Positions 47,770 to 57,579 of a stretch of DNA of 64,000 nt are shown here, one piece after another. The stretch spans positions 124,001 to 188,000 of the forward strand of contig QXJR01000011.1 in the NCBI GenBank assembly GCA_020975725.1. Reading direction: 5' to 3'. The notes under the pieces were generated by a model. It made no database searches. It had not been told where the DNA came from and saw nothing but the letters and a program-made list of their open reading frames with translations. Every line of letters starts with the position of its first letter. Position 1 is the first letter of the stretch. The translations under genes and the position numbers were made by a program. The stretch is from Picocystis sp. L7. Taxonomy: Eukaryota > Chlorophyta > Picocystophyceae > Picocystales > Picocystaceae.

Positions 47770-49584
47770 CTAAGCTTGGGCTTTGGGGGCAGTGTTTCCG
47801 CTCGCACGGAATGGTTGGGTCGTGGCCGGGTCACTTTGTGCATGGTTCTGGCAAAACATGTCTTGTTTCTCTTGGCGCCGTGCTGTGTATGCCTGGTTTT
47901 CTTTATCAACGTCTGACCTGCATTGTTGCGAAGTCGCCGTTTCCGTTGTGAATCCAAGAAGCATTGCATACGAGGATCCCAGCCCTATACCGTCATCTGC
48001 AAATTCAAAAGAAACTGGGAGATGACCATTAGCTTTGTCCGGTCTTCCTATACTCCTGTATGTTGGAATACAAACCTTTCCCATTGTTGCTTCAAGGAGG
48101 GTTGGTGCAATGTTCTGGTACTCCCAATGATTGCTCAAGTAGCGAAAGACGAGCGATTCCCTCCCGCATTCTTCTGCTGCAAGCCGCAGTATATTTACAA
48201 TGAGCTCGGCGTATGCAACTGAATCTGCACAATGATTGGATCCTCTGCTGTTCCAGTGAACAAGTACTTGTGTCAAGAAATCCCTCTGCCCGCAGAAGAG
48301 ACTGTCCTGGAGTGATGCAAAGTCCACTCGAACGGCCAGGTATACTATCCTGAAGAAGCAGTTATGAAACAGGGTCGAACTTGCACCAAAGAACATGGAC
48401 TCCCATGCCATCCAGGCATATGATGGTATGAAGTTCACTGCAAAGTGTGCAAGCTCCAGCAGGGCGGCAAGGGCCCCCATTGCCTCGGCTTTCTGTAGAG
48501 TGAAGGCCACTCTAGACGTTGCTTTCTCGGCCCTGGTATTTCCCACGCTGCCGAGCCAAGACAGAGCGGCCACTAGCTTTTTAAGGCTTTCCATCCCCTT
48601 GGTGTTCAACTTGGGTAGATCCAAATCTTGACACTGTTCCCTCAGTGCAGTGAAAAGAACCTGTAGGAGCTTGTAGGTGCACACACAGCTTGGCACCAGG
48701 GAAAGAATGTTCGTCACTTTACCAAGAATGTCAAAGAAGTCATCCAGTTTCCACAAGTGCCCAAGCAGGTGTGGCTGATCCCTCGTCACCCTTTGGAAGA
48801 ACACAAGCCAGAACTCTACGTGCAAGGCAACGTCCGATTGCTTGCAGAGACCGGCGATTTTTTCCAACGAGTACTGGAAGAGTTTCTCTTCCCCTATGGC
48901 CGAGCACATTCGGGTATAAGCTGCGCTGTCTGCCTCCCTTTGGCCGGACCACCGTCTTCCTTCCGGCCCTCCCAAGAGGACATCCAGCACCGCGTTGAAC
49001 AGCAAAGGATGATGCCCACAGCTCAGCAGTTCGCTCACCAGGTTGTGCTTCACCAAAGTCTCGGAGAACGCCATCGGAGTGCATGCATAGAGATGTTTTA
49101 GAGCCTCACCAAAGTGTTCCAGCGTGCCTTTCGATCCTGGTTGAAGGATACGAAAGAGTTCGAGGATGATGGCCTCGGCGTGCTCCACCAGTGCGTCGCG
49201 GAACCTCCCTTGGGCGTTCAGGATGATCCACAGGGCTTTGCTGCTCCTTTGGTACGATTCTGATTCATTGCCTCCCGTTTCTCGGTTGCCTTCTCCCTCC
49301 GGCCACACACAACGCAAGGTCCACAAGGCATCCCTCGGCAAGGCGATGTAGCTGGCCAAGGCGCGCACCACGTGTCCCTGGGCGAGCCACTCTTCCCATC
49401 CGTCCTCCACGTGGCCACACGTGCCGTCCAGATACTCCCTCAGCCACGAAACGTCGTGTGCGGAGAAAGTAGTGGACGTGAGCGCCGTTGTGCGCATCGC
49501 CATTCGCTTCGATTGGGAAATTCGACGATGTCGATTCGACGCCATTCGATTTGAATCCGAGGTGTTCCCGCACTGGGGCATCAA
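47770..49584 (-). CDS. large alpha-helical repeat protein, possibly SAPS/PP6 regulatory-like
   Basis: A 604-residue intronless protein without transmembrane segments. From about residue 45 to 470 it is helical, with repeat-like helices (SSKALWIILNAQGRFRDALV, LKHLYACTPMAFSETLVKHN, LLQVLFTALREQCQDLDLPK, HNCFFRIVYLAVRVDFASLQ, LIVNILRLAAEECGRESLVF). The layout weakly resembles SAPS-domain regulatory subunits of protein phosphatase 6, but I cannot confirm this; another HEAT/ARM-fold protein is equally possible. The C-terminal 110 residues are hydrophilic and probably disordered. The start region (MMPQCGNTSDSNRMASNRHR) has several Mets; 49584 is the first. It shares a divergent promoter with PIG-M. 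Confidence 0.7.
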   Translation of the reverse strand: MMPQCGNTSDSNRMASNRHRRISQSKRMAMRTTALTSTTFSAHDVSWLREYLDGTCGHVEDGWEEWLAQGHVVRALASYIALPRDALWTLRCVWPEGEGNRETGGNESESYQRSSKALWIILNAQGRFRDALVEHAEAIILELFRILQPGSKGTLEHFGEALKHLYACTPMAFSETLVKHNLVSELLSCGHHPLLFNAVLDVLLGGPEGRRWSGQREADSAAYTRMCSAIGEEKLFQYSLEKIAGLCKQSDVALHVEFWLVFFQRVTRDQPHLLGHLWKLDDFFDILGKVTNILSLVPSCVCTYKLLQVLFTALREQCQDLDLPKLNTKGMESLKKLVAALSWLGSVGNTRAEKATSRVAFTLQKAEAMGALAALLELAHFAVNFIPSYAWMAWESMFFGASSTLFHNCFFRIVYLAVRVDFASLQDSLFCGQRDFLTQVLVHWNSRGSNHCADSVAYAELIVNILRLAAEECGRESLVFRYLSNHWEYQNIAPTLLEATMGKVCIPTYRSIGRPDKANGHLPVSFEFADDGIGLGSSYAMLLGFTTETATSQQCRSDVDKENQAYTARRQEKQDMFCQNHAQSDPATTQPFRASGNTAPKAQA

Positions 49585-49700
49585 TCGATATCTTGCACAG
49601 TGATCGCGATTACAAATTCGAGATCTCCCCTAGATTGCGATAGAGATATCGAGAGGATGGAGAGACAGCGATGGACGATCGAGATCTCGTTGAACCCCGG
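49585..49700. promoter_or_regulatory. bidirectional promoter with GATATC/GAGATC palindromes
   Basis: Contains ATCGATATCTTGCAC (49584-49598), AATTCGAGATCTCCCC, GATAGAGATATCGAGAGG and GATCGAGATCTCGTTG, all within about 115 bp at the 5' end of the helical-repeat gene and upstream of PIG-M. Confidence 0.45.
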
Positions 49701-49839
49701 GATCGAAGGAGAAGAGACCCGGACGATCCGGGTTCGTCCGGTCAAAGCGACCCGGTGGGAAAAGGGGCGACACCCCGGGAATCTCCATTCCATCTGTCGA
49801 GCAGGACCCTCGTCGGGTTGTCTCCCCACCTCCGGTCCA

Positions 49840-51219
49840 ATGGGATCCTCTGCGGGTCGTGCGCTCGAAGTGGCACAAACGGAGACTTCCCTCGTCGACG
49901 GTGCGAAATCGGACGATTTGGACGTGATGGACAAGCTGGAAAGGCGCCATGTCGCAATCCTGGCCACAGCCATGGCCGCAAGGATTGCACTGGTGCTTGT
50001 TTCGTCGATGGTGGACGCTGGAGTGGGAAATGCGACGCCTAAATACACGGACGTGGACTACTACGTGTATTCCGAAGCAGCCTCGCTCGTCGGAAAAGGA
50101 CGCTCGCCTTTCCTGCGGGACACGTACCGGTACTCGCCACTCCTTGCGATGCTGCTCGTGCCCAACGGATGGCTGCACAGCTCTTGGGGGAAGTGGCTGT
50201 TCGTGGCAGGGGACGGAATCGTTGCCACGCTGATTTACTGGATCGTGAAAGAAAGGTCGACGAAACCAACGAAGCTCTCGCCGCCGATGTGCGCTGCTCT
50301 GTGGCTTTACAACCCCTTTACAGCTTCGATTTCCACACGTGGGAGCTGCGAATCCATCACCTGTGCGATGGTCATTGGAATGATTTGGATGCTCATGCGA
50401 GGGAAGGTCTTCCCTGCTGCCTTGCTGTATGGTTTGGTCGTGCACCTGAGGATCTATCCTATCATTTATGCTCTGGCCATCCTCCTGGCAATGGATGAGG
50501 ATTTTCCGGGAGTCAATACACCTCCACCAAAAGACGACGCGAGGAAAACGCCTGGGGATTTCCGCGGGCGACAGCTTGTGGTTCAATTCTTGAACAGGCA
50601 GCGTGTGATATTCTCAGTTACTTCTGCAACCACTTTTCTTCTACTCACTGGCACTTTTTATATCAAATACGGATGGCCGTACTTGACGAACGGTCTGTTG
50701 TATCACTTGACACGCACCGATCATAGGCACAATTTTTCTTCGTATTTTTATCCTATTTACTTGGGGATGGCAGACTCTGCACAGGGTAGTTTGGCCTCTG
50801 TCATTCTGCGATGGGTGGCTTTCATGCCTCAGTTCACAGTGCAAATTACCTTGTCGCTAATGTATGCCAAGGATTTGCCTTTCTGCATGTTCATCTCGAC
50901 GTTTGCTTTTGTTGCTTTCAACAAAGTTTGCACCGCACAGTACTTCGTCTGGTTTTTCTGTCTGATGCCCCTGGTGGCCCGGCAATGGACGCTTGGATGG
51001 CGGAAAGCGCTGGGAATTTTCGCGGTATGGACGGCTGCACAGCTCAATTGGCTCTGGTGGGCGTACAACCTGGAATTCTTGGGTCGAAACATGTATTTCC
51101 AGGTATGGTTGGGGAGTTTGTTTTTTCTGGCCGCCAATGCATGGGCCATCGCACAGTGCATACAAGGACACGCTTTCCACCCATTGTTTCACCGTGGACG
51201 CGTCGTTTCTCTTGCCTGA
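49840..51219 (+). CDS. PIGM: GPI mannosyltransferase I catalytic subunit (PIG-M)
   Basis: A 459-residue multipass membrane protein. The first lumenal loop carries PKYTDVDYYVYSEAASLVGK with the DXD motif of GT-C mannosyltransferases, followed by SPFLRDTYRYSPLLAMLLVP and LYNPFTASISTRGSCESI, both diagnostic for PIG-M. Further segments: LVVHLRIYPIIYALAILLAM, HRHNFSSYFYPIYLG and NKVCTAQYFVWFFCLMPLV. It adds the first alpha-1,4-mannose to GlcN-PI in the ER lumen. Human PIG-M has 423 residues; the Met at 49927 (MDKLERRHVAIL) would give 430 and is a good alternative start. Intronless. Confidence 0.95.
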   Translation: MGSSAGRALEVAQTETSLVDGAKSDDLDVMDKLERRHVAILATAMAARIALVLVSSMVDAGVGNATPKYTDVDYYVYSEAASLVGKGRSPFLRDTYRYSPLLAMLLVPNGWLHSSWGKWLFVAGDGIVATLIYWIVKERSTKPTKLSPPMCAALWLYNPFTASISTRGSCESITCAMVIGMIWMLMRGKVFPAALLYGLVVHLRIYPIIYALAILLAMDEDFPGVNTPPPKDDARKTPGDFRGRQLVVQFLNRQRVIFSVTSATTFLLLTGTFYIKYGWPYLTNGLLYHLTRTDHRHNFSSYFYPIYLGMADSAQGSLASVILRWVAFMPQFTVQITLSLMYAKDLPFCMFISTFAFVAFNKVCTAQYFVWFFCLMPLVARQWTLGWRKALGIFAVWTAAQLNWLWWAYNLEFLGRNMYFQVWLGSLFFLAANAWAIAQCIQGHAFHPLFHRGRVVSLA

Positions 51220-51440
51220 TGCGTTGTGGACTCGCCACTCCCAAGCTCGGTCCTGTCCATCCATTTCCGTTCTGGTGGTTACCGTTATTGTCCACAACCG
51301 GTCACACGGGTCTCGCTCCGGTCTTCCTCCTTCGACGTTTCGTCTTCGGATCCATCCCGGTTCGTGTTCCCCTTCTCAACCGGAGGGTTTCCCTTTTAGA
51401 CCCGGATCGACCTTCCTTTCCACCTCCTTTCGAACCTTCG

Positions 51441-52904
51441 ATGGCGTCGATTCGCTTCGACACGATCGGTCATTTCTTACGTTCGCGCGTGGCATCGCGT
51501 CGCGTTTTCGCGCCTTTCCTCGTCCATCGCGCCCTTTTCTCGCGCTTGGAACACCCGTGCATGATGATGGAGGTTTCCTTGGATGCGTCGGTGGGGGACG
51601 CCGCCTTCCGGAGCGGACCCTTGGGACCGACGCGCTTCGAAACGATGCTGTGGTCGGCATGGCCGTCGGCCTTCGACCGCACCAGAGACGGGAGGAGATG
51701 GATGAAGCGGATGGTCGAAGTGCTCGAAAGCTTCGTGATGGCGCAGGAAACGCACGCCAGGTCGGTCTTGGTGGCTGCGGCGCGACGGAAGGGGACGCAA
51801 GACGCCGCCTTTGGAAGCGTGGAAGAGGCCTGGGATGCTGCCATGAAACAGATGGCCGCGCGCAGCCAAGCCATGACGGAGTGCTGCGCCCAAATGAAGC
51901 AAAAAGCAATCGAACCGGCCAAGTCTTTCGTGAAAAAATCCAAGGTGCTGCGCCTCGACTTGCGAGGGGAGATGGACAAGGCCGATCGACGCTTGACCAG
52001 CCAAAAAACACAAGTGCAGAAGCAGCGGAAAAAATACCTCAAGGTCTGCCAAGAAACCGAGGCTCTGCAGAGGCAGATGGAAAAAGAATCCATGGCACCC
52101 AGCGGGAACGTGGAGTCGCTAGGAAGACGAATTTCCCACGGAATGCTCCAGGTCCAACACGCGGAAAGCTCCTACAAGAGGGAAGTGGGGATCTGCAAGA
52201 AAGCGCAGGAAGCCTTCGACCAAACTTTAGAGAGAACGCTCACTGCTTTGCAAAAGTTGGAGCTGGAACGCGTAGAGGTCACTAGAAGCTGTCTAGACGC
52301 ATGGGTGCAAGTCAGCAAGGATCTGACTGTCGGCGAGAAGGACATCTACGACAGCATGCTCTCGGCTTTCGAACGCATCAGCGCAGAGCAGGATCTCCAG
52401 CAGTTTTTGATTGCTGCCGGCACAGATCAACCAAAGGGGGTCGCCCCTGAGTTTATCTCCTACAAAGGAAGAGAAGGACCGGAGAGTTCTAAAAAGTCAA
52501 CTCAAAAGGTGGCGCGGTCACGAGTCCCAGCTACTGCCCTGTATTCTTACACTGCACAAGAAGAAGAGGAGTTGACTTTGCAAGCCGGCCAAAAGTTGTG
52601 GGTGACTGAAATGGGTGACAACGGATGGTGGGCCGGTGAATCGGGCGGCCACCATGGATACTTTCCAAGTGCATACGTGAAGATCGATCTAGCTGATCCA
52701 AACCGCCTATCTACTCCTCGTCTAAAAGCAAAGGCTATGGGAACCGTTGCTTACCCTTTCTCTGCTGGGGCTGAAGGAGAGCTTACGGTGATTCGTGGAG
52801 AGCAGGTTGAGTTCCTGACCGAGGCAGAGGAAGGGTGGATCTGTGTCCGCAAACCAAACACAGGAGTTGAAGGCTTGGTCCCTGCATCCTACATCCAGTT
52901 TTGA
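51441..52904 (+). CDS. F-BAR-like protein with two SH3 domains
   Basis: The frame from the Met at 51441 gives 487 residues; the Met at 51561 (MMMEVSLDASVGDA) gives 447 and may be the true start. Residues after about 90 form a long helical, Lys/Glu-rich dimerising bundle of F-BAR type (FETMLWSAWPSAFDRTRDG, FVMAQETHARSVLVAAARRK, KYLKVCQETEALQRQMEKES, YKREVGICKKAQEAFDQTLE). Two SH3 domains follow: ATALYSYTAQEEEELTLQAG with GWWAGESGGHHGYFPSAYV, and GTVAYPFSAGAEGELTVIRG with EGLVPASYIQF. Such proteins bend membranes and recruit actin regulators in endocytosis. A TCCTTTCGAACCTTCG word lies directly before 51441. Confidence 0.87.
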   Translation: MASIRFDTIGHFLRSRVASRRVFAPFLVHRALFSRLEHPCMMMEVSLDASVGDAAFRSGPLGPTRFETMLWSAWPSAFDRTRDGRRWMKRMVEVLESFVMAQETHARSVLVAAARRKGTQDAAFGSVEEAWDAAMKQMAARSQAMTECCAQMKQKAIEPAKSFVKKSKVLRLDLRGEMDKADRRLTSQKTQVQKQRKKYLKVCQETEALQRQMEKESMAPSGNVESLGRRISHGMLQVQHAESSYKREVGICKKAQEAFDQTLERTLTALQKLELERVEVTRSCLDAWVQVSKDLTVGEKDIYDSMLSAFERISAEQDLQQFLIAAGTDQPKGVAPEFISYKGREGPESSKKSTQKVARSRVPATALYSYTAQEEEELTLQAGQKLWVTEMGDNGWWAGESGGHHGYFPSAYVKIDLADPNRLSTPRLKAKAMGTVAYPFSAGAEGELTVIRGEQVEFLTEAEEGWICVRKPNTGVEGLVPASYIQF

Positions 52905-53101
52905 TGGCAGGAAGCAAGAGGATGTTTTTAGGAAGCAGGGTTGCTCGTCACTTCATTTAAATGTTTTTCCTGTTCACTCGGGCCCACCATCGAGTGACGT
53001 GGTTTTTGTCGCGGGATTATGCGATTCTCCTGCAGGTTTACATGGTCAGACCAAAGGAAACTGGGGGAAAGGGTAGTGCATTTACAGTGGACGAAATGGA
53101 C

Positions 53102-54555
53102 TCATGGGGCTTTCCTGTGGATGAGGGAAGGCCCATGCTCGTCATATTCGCTCTTCGACATCCACATTTGCTGAAAGGAGCCCAACGAAGCAAGAATCGA
53201 ACCTCCTATCCAAACGCTAAATCTTCTTTCAATGTTGCTGGTGGGCGTGATGACTTTCAGGCGTGATGCACCTGGAGCTAGATCAAGCAATTCTTTTTCC
53301 AATCGTTCCTTCATATTCGGGAAAACAGAATTTCCGCCGGTAAGAATCACCCCGTTGTATAGCTCCTTCCTGACATCTACATCACACTTATTTATGCAAT
53401 CAATCACCAAGTCTGGTAGACCCTTCACAGGAACCCCATTCGCCATCTTGAGGGCTTCTGAACTGCCTGGGAACGTGCTAGCCAATTCTGGTTGGAAAAC
53501 TATTTCGGGGAGCTTGAACCTGTTCCCACCAATGTGGATTTCGTTTCCGTCTGGTAGCTCGTAGGCCATAGTGGGAATGTTCTGGTTTTCTTCTTCTACA
53601 TACGCTGTTTCTGATGTCCTACAAATGCTCTCCTTGATATCCGCAACAATATCCAACTGCATGTAGTGCCTATAGCTCTCCGTCGTGTTTGGAAAATCAA
53701 GATCCTTTACTTCGAACTCCCCGTTCCCCTTGTTAGTGCGCTTGAACGCATACCTCGGCTTAATGGTCGTTCCAGATGACTCCAGAGCCTTGAGCATTAC
53801 CTCAGAGAGCAAGTGACCGCCCACTGGTGAACGGACGATCCCTTTTTTCAGCACATATCCATCATGAACAGCAGTGATAGTAGTCCCATCTCCGCCACTG
53901 TCCACCACCAGCGAGGTCGGTCTTCCCATGGAGAAGGAGCTCAGGACCGGATTTTTGGCCAGGAAGAGAGCAGGCACGCCATACTTTTCGAACATAGCCT
54001 CGACTGTTTTTTCTCTCTTTTCATCCGGGTTGAAGGATGGTTCAGCCATGAGGAATGGGTGTTCCTTGGGGTCGATCATCAGCCTGTCCTTGAGTCCATA
54101 GTCCCACACAGCTTCCAACAGGTCCCAGTCCTCCACCAGCCCGTCCTTGATCGGCGTGACGACTTCCATTTGATCTCTCCGATAAAACAACGAGCTCTGT
54201 CCGACGAAGTACTTTTTCTTGGATCCCTCTTCTCCCTTGTCCTCCACGCAGCCCATGGCCTGCACATCGTTCCCACGCGCCTCCGTCAGCTTCGGTACCT
54301 CGCAACTCCTCCTTCTCCGATCCGTTTCGCACGGATTGGGTTCGTTTGCGACGACGTACCGTCGGAAACACCGCCTTTGGACTTTCATCTCCGGCATAGC
54401 CTGCTTTGACGGTGCTCGATCCCACGTCCACCACCACCGCCGAAACCTCGTCTGCGCGTTTCCAGAGGCGGGTCTTCCGCGTCAGCGATCGCACGTAGCA
54501 CGCACAAGGTTTCAGGGAGACTCGACAGGCGCCGAACGGACGCGAGAAGGCGCAT
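53102..54555 (-). CDS. ARP4: actin-related protein 4 (ARP4/BAF53-type), at least 2 exons
   Basis: Exon 2 (53102-54259) encodes 385 residues. Exon 1 contains DEVSAVVVDVGSSTVKAGYA, the actin phosphate-binding loop, and ends at 54360. A 100-nt intron (donor GTACGT, acceptor TGTGCAG) joins KAVFPT to AMGCVEDKGE in phase 0. RDQMEVVTPIKDGLVEDWDL, PSFNPDEKREKTVEAMFEKY, SLVVDSGGDGTTITAVHDGY and RFSVWIGGSILASLGSFQQM place it with ARP4/ACTL6, a nuclear subunit of SWI/SNF, INO80 and NuA4-type complexes. The 5' end is uncertain: no Met lies close to the conserved start. One option is a second small intron (GTGCGA donor, acceptor just before 54452) behind an ATG at 54555; in-frame ATGs also lie at 54641 and 54677. 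Confidence 0.85.
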
Positions 54556-54986
54556 GCGACGCGTCGACGAAGAACCCTACGCGGGATGGCGTCGTCCACC
54601 TCGGTCCAAGGAGCGTCGGAAACGCGCTGGAACCCTTCCATCCCTTTCCATACGTCGTCTGTCGGTCGTACCTCCACCGTACATCCTTCACCTGCGCTCT
54701 GCGACGCCTCGACGAAGCGCTGGAACGTGCTGCGCGCGCGTGGTTATGGCGCGATGGACGCGAACGCTTCCCTGAACACGTCCAAGTTAACTTCGAAGGA
54801 TCCCCCAACTGGATCCCGGGTATAACCACGGGTGAACCGAAGGGTTGATTGGAAGCGAGTGCCTTTCCCACCCGGACCGAAGCGCCCAAAAGGAACCAAT
54901 CCATGGACGGGGAGGAACCACCTGGAGGCGGTGGATGCATGGCGAAGCAAGCGAATGGCACCTCGCCACCCAGCGCATCCAACGCA

Positions 54987-55547
54987 TCAAAGGACAGGGA
55001 AGGAGGCCGTGTGTGCCTCCGTGGATGTTTGGCAAGACGGAATGGAAGAATCAAGGAGTGGGGGGTGCGTCAGGCACGGCTCGAGGGTTTGCCAAGGTGG
55101 AAGAGTGGCAGCAAATGCTCGATTTTCGATCGTCTTCGGTAGAGAACCACCGACAATTCGGAAGATGCTCGCCATCATGCCACAAGCCATGCGAAGCCAG
55201 CCGTGGGAACCAACCCAAGATAAGACCCTTCCGCTTCGTCTCCAAACACGAAACCAAGAACGAGGCACGGCACATGTGCATAGATGATTGCCCATCAACT
55301 GCATCGTAGGATGCTTCACGCCAAAGGACGGATCGACCAGGTCCCGCCCATGCGAGCGTTCTTGTGCTCTCGCCACCTCCGAAGATGAAAACGAGACCGG
55401 ATCCATCTCCCCGACCGCGACCCTTTGCAAGTCCGAGGACGATGCCGCAAGCGCGTGGATACCTTCCCTCGCCTTCGAAGCCGCACGTGCTGCGCCATCC
55501 TGCCACTCCGTCGATACGCTACGGTTGTCTTTCTCGCTAGCCACCAT
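54987..55547 (-). CDS. hypothetical protein, N-terminal part likely coding
   Basis: An open frame of 186 codons from MVASEKDNRSVSTEWQDGAA. The first 85 residues are helical with good codon quality (RAASKAREGIHALAASSSDL, QRVAVGEMDPVSFSSSEVAR, GRDLVDPSFGVKHPTMQLMG). The rest reads poorly and other frames stay open there, so an intron after about residue 85 is likely. No family recognised. The upstream region to 55620 has TTTTCGACCC-type words. Confidence 0.35.
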   Translation of the reverse strand: MVASEKDNRSVSTEWQDGAARAASKAREGIHALAASSSDLQRVAVGEMDPVSFSSSEVARAQERSHGRDLVDPSFGVKHPTMQLMGNHLCTCAVPRSWFRVWRRSGRVLSWVGSHGWLRMACGMMASIFRIVGGSLPKTIENRAFAATLPPWQTLEPCLTHPPLLDSSIPSCQTSTEAHTASFPVL

Positions 55548-55801
55548 TTGCAGACGAAGCCGAAGGGCGTCCAAGGAAGTCCCTTTTCGACCCGGGGTTC
55601 CCCGCTCCGATCGCCCCATTCGCCCCGGATTGTGTCCTGGTGAACCCGATCCGATTACAACCGTACAGCGACGTGCACAGCATCCGGGGCGATCGCCTGG
55701 CTGGGGACGGGGCGACGTGACTCGAACCGACACTGCTGGGCGCGGAACGCGCACACGAACAGGCGCCTCGACCGAAGGCTGGACGTCGAAGGTCCGCCCA
55801 G

Positions 55802-56536
55802 ATGGCGACGATGGCGTTGGAAGGTAGCCAAGCTTGGCGCTGTGGGAGCGGTCGGAGTGGGTGGAGCTGGAAGGAGCGCCTGGGGATCCTCTGCGGATGC
55901 TTGTTGTGGATGGCGATGGTAGGAGTGAAGGGAACCTCCGACGTGGAGTCGGCGTGTCGTTTCAACGACGAAGAAGGAGAATGTTCGTTCGTGCACCATG
56001 CCTCGGCCGAAGGGATAGCCGCGAAGAAGCGTTGCTGGGACTGCGGTGTGCTGTGGGACGGATGGAAGGATCCCGAAACCAATCAAGAGAGATTGCCGCC
56101 ACGGAAGTTGACAGCAGAAACGCCGTACTGGCAGTACATGGGACGCGTGCTGTCTTTGAAGTGCAACGGCACCGTCCACGTTCGTACTGTGTTCAGTCGC
56201 ACCGAAGGCAATGGATGCTTCAAGCTGACCGGAGAAACACTCGGGGAGCTGTCCACTGCTTCCATCGTCCGCTGTGAGCTTGACCTGCCCCCGAGGAGCA
56301 GCCCGACACTGCAGGACATGGCTCAGGCCCAAGAGGTGAATTGCACGCAATGCTCGTCATGCAACCAGGAGGATACATCCTGTCCGCTGGAGACCGGTAG
56401 GTGGTACTCGGACACCCTGGAAGTACAGATTCCACGATCATGTCCTCCTCAGGGATGGCCCCTGACTCCAGCGATCATACGCGATGCTGCGCCTTTGGTG
56501 GTGGAAGTTGCCCAGTTCGAGGCCCATCGTGTGTGA
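55802..56536 (+). CDS. secretory-pathway cysteine-rich protein, unknown
   Basis: A 244-residue protein. A hydrophobic stretch after a basic/aromatic N-terminus (KERLGILCGCLLWMAMVGVK) can serve as signal peptide or signal anchor. The rest is Cys-rich and polar, with CRFNDEEGECSFVHHASAEG, KKRCWDCGVLWDGWKDPETN, NCTQCSSCNQEDTSCPLETG and a Pro-rich C-terminal part. N-glycosylation sequons are visible (NGT in LSLKCNGTVHV and NCT). About 12 cysteines in the lumenal part suggest disulfides. I recognise no family; a cell-surface or ER-resident role is inferred only from the signal. Confidence 0.7.
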   Translation: MATMALEGSQAWRCGSGRSGWSWKERLGILCGCLLWMAMVGVKGTSDVESACRFNDEEGECSFVHHASAEGIAAKKRCWDCGVLWDGWKDPETNQERLPPRKLTAETPYWQYMGRVLSLKCNGTVHVRTVFSRTEGNGCFKLTGETLGELSTASIVRCELDLPPRSSPTLQDMAQAQEVNCTQCSSCNQEDTSCPLETGRWYSDTLEVQIPRSCPPQGWPLTPAIIRDAAPLVVEVAQFEAHRV

Positions 56537-56802
56537 TTGGAGCCATGGCATGCATCCGTTGTTCCATCTTCCGTGAGACCGTTGGCTGGACCTTTCCTGA
56601 CGCTGCCAGGGAAACGATGGTTCGCGTCCAGCATGTCTGCACGTTTGTGGCCTCCTCCTACCCTCATTTTTTCTAGGCGCAATCATCGCCCCTTTTCTCG
56701 TTGTATTGTTTTTGTAAGTTGCCTGGGCACCAACTCTCCCAGCTTGCTGGGTGGATGTGTCCACCTCTCGTCTCCACCTGAGACTCCTGGATCGCGCGCG
56801 CG
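56537..56802. promoter_or_regulatory. short intergenic region
   Basis: About 265 bp between two genes on the plus strand, with a TTTTTT run near 56664-56673 and a TTTTTGTAAG stretch near 56707-56716 that could belong to the 3' end signals of the upstream gene. Confidence 0.3.
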
Positions 56803-57579
56803 ATGCTGGTGCGGGCTTCGACGCGCGCGTCCGCGGTCCCGGTGCCTCGCAGCCGCAAGGACGCGGTCCTGGACGCTTCGACGTGCCTCAAGCAAGCCTT
56901 GAGGCCACGCAAAGGCGGCAGGCGGAACCCGTCGACGCGCTCGCGAACCGGCACGCGTGTGGTGGTGGAGCTTCCCGTGGCGCAGGACGGCGCTTCGGAC
57001 CTCGCCAGGATCGCCGAAGCACTCCTGCGAGATGGTGCACCTTCTCGAGACGTTTGCTTGCTCTTCGAAGACCTCGAAGACGTGGGAGGCGCGCGCGAAG
57101 CGCTTTCGGATGGTGACGTGGAGATCTCCACCTTCGAATCCGACCTCGCCATCACGTCCAAAGACGATGCTCAACTGCACGTGGCGGTGTCTCCTGACAC
57201 GTGGTTGAAGCCATGGCTGCGTGCACGTCCCAACAGCGACGTGGTGGCCCTGAATCCGCGGTTGCAAGACGAAGACATGCAAGAGTTGGGATTCCAAGTG
57301 GTGTACAGCCTCATGCCGGTGTCGGCTAAGGCCTTCGGCGTCGGCGCGACGATTGAAGCGGCGGTGGTGAAGCGTTCTGGACGTGGTCCGATCGCTTCTT
57401 ATCCGTACGAAGTGTTCGTGAGGCGAGAAGGAAGGTACGAATGTGTGGCGTCCACGAAGAGTCGACCGACGGAAAGGCAGCTGGAAGACGTCCTGTACGC
57501 CGAAGCTTCTCGCGGTGGACTCGTGGCCACCGCCAAGCGAATCTTCCAAGGAATGGCGCGTAACAATGCGGATGGTTGA
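56803..57579 (+). CDS. DUF1995-like plastid protein
   Basis: A 258-residue protein. A basic, Ser/Thr/Arg-rich N-terminus (MLVRASTRASAVPVPRSRKD) looks like a transit peptide. The body has VVVELPVAQDGASDLARIAE, then VCLLFEDLEDVGGAREALSD, DAQLHVAVSPDTWLKPWLRA, DVVALNPRLQDEDMQELGFQ and VVYSLMPVSAKAFGVGATIE with VVKRSGRGPIASYPYEVFV. This pattern, with LNPRL and the final R..P.pYev strand, resembles the DUF1995 family of plant and algal plastid proteins of unknown role. The family call is from memory and moderately certain. Intronless. Confidence 0.7.
   Translation: MLVRASTRASAVPVPRSRKDAVLDASTCLKQALRPRKGGRRNPSTRSRTGTRVVVELPVAQDGASDLARIAEALLRDGAPSRDVCLLFEDLEDVGGAREALSDGDVEISTFESDLAITSKDDAQLHVAVSPDTWLKPWLRARPNSDVVALNPRLQDEDMQELGFQVVYSLMPVSAKAFGVGATIEAAVVKRSGRGPIASYPYEVFVRREGRYECVASTKSRPTERQLEDVLYAEASRGGLVATAKRIFQGMARNNADG

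Noticed and set aside
53170-53215. Second tRNA-like GGTTCGATTC word on the minus strand
   Set aside because: It is coding sequence of the conserved ARP4 C-terminus (RFSVWIGGSI region).
55690-55740. Possible tRNA T-arm (GACTCGAACCGAC on plus, GGTTCGAGTC on minus)
   Set aside because: The T-stem does not pair beyond one base and no matching acceptor or anticodon arms were found.
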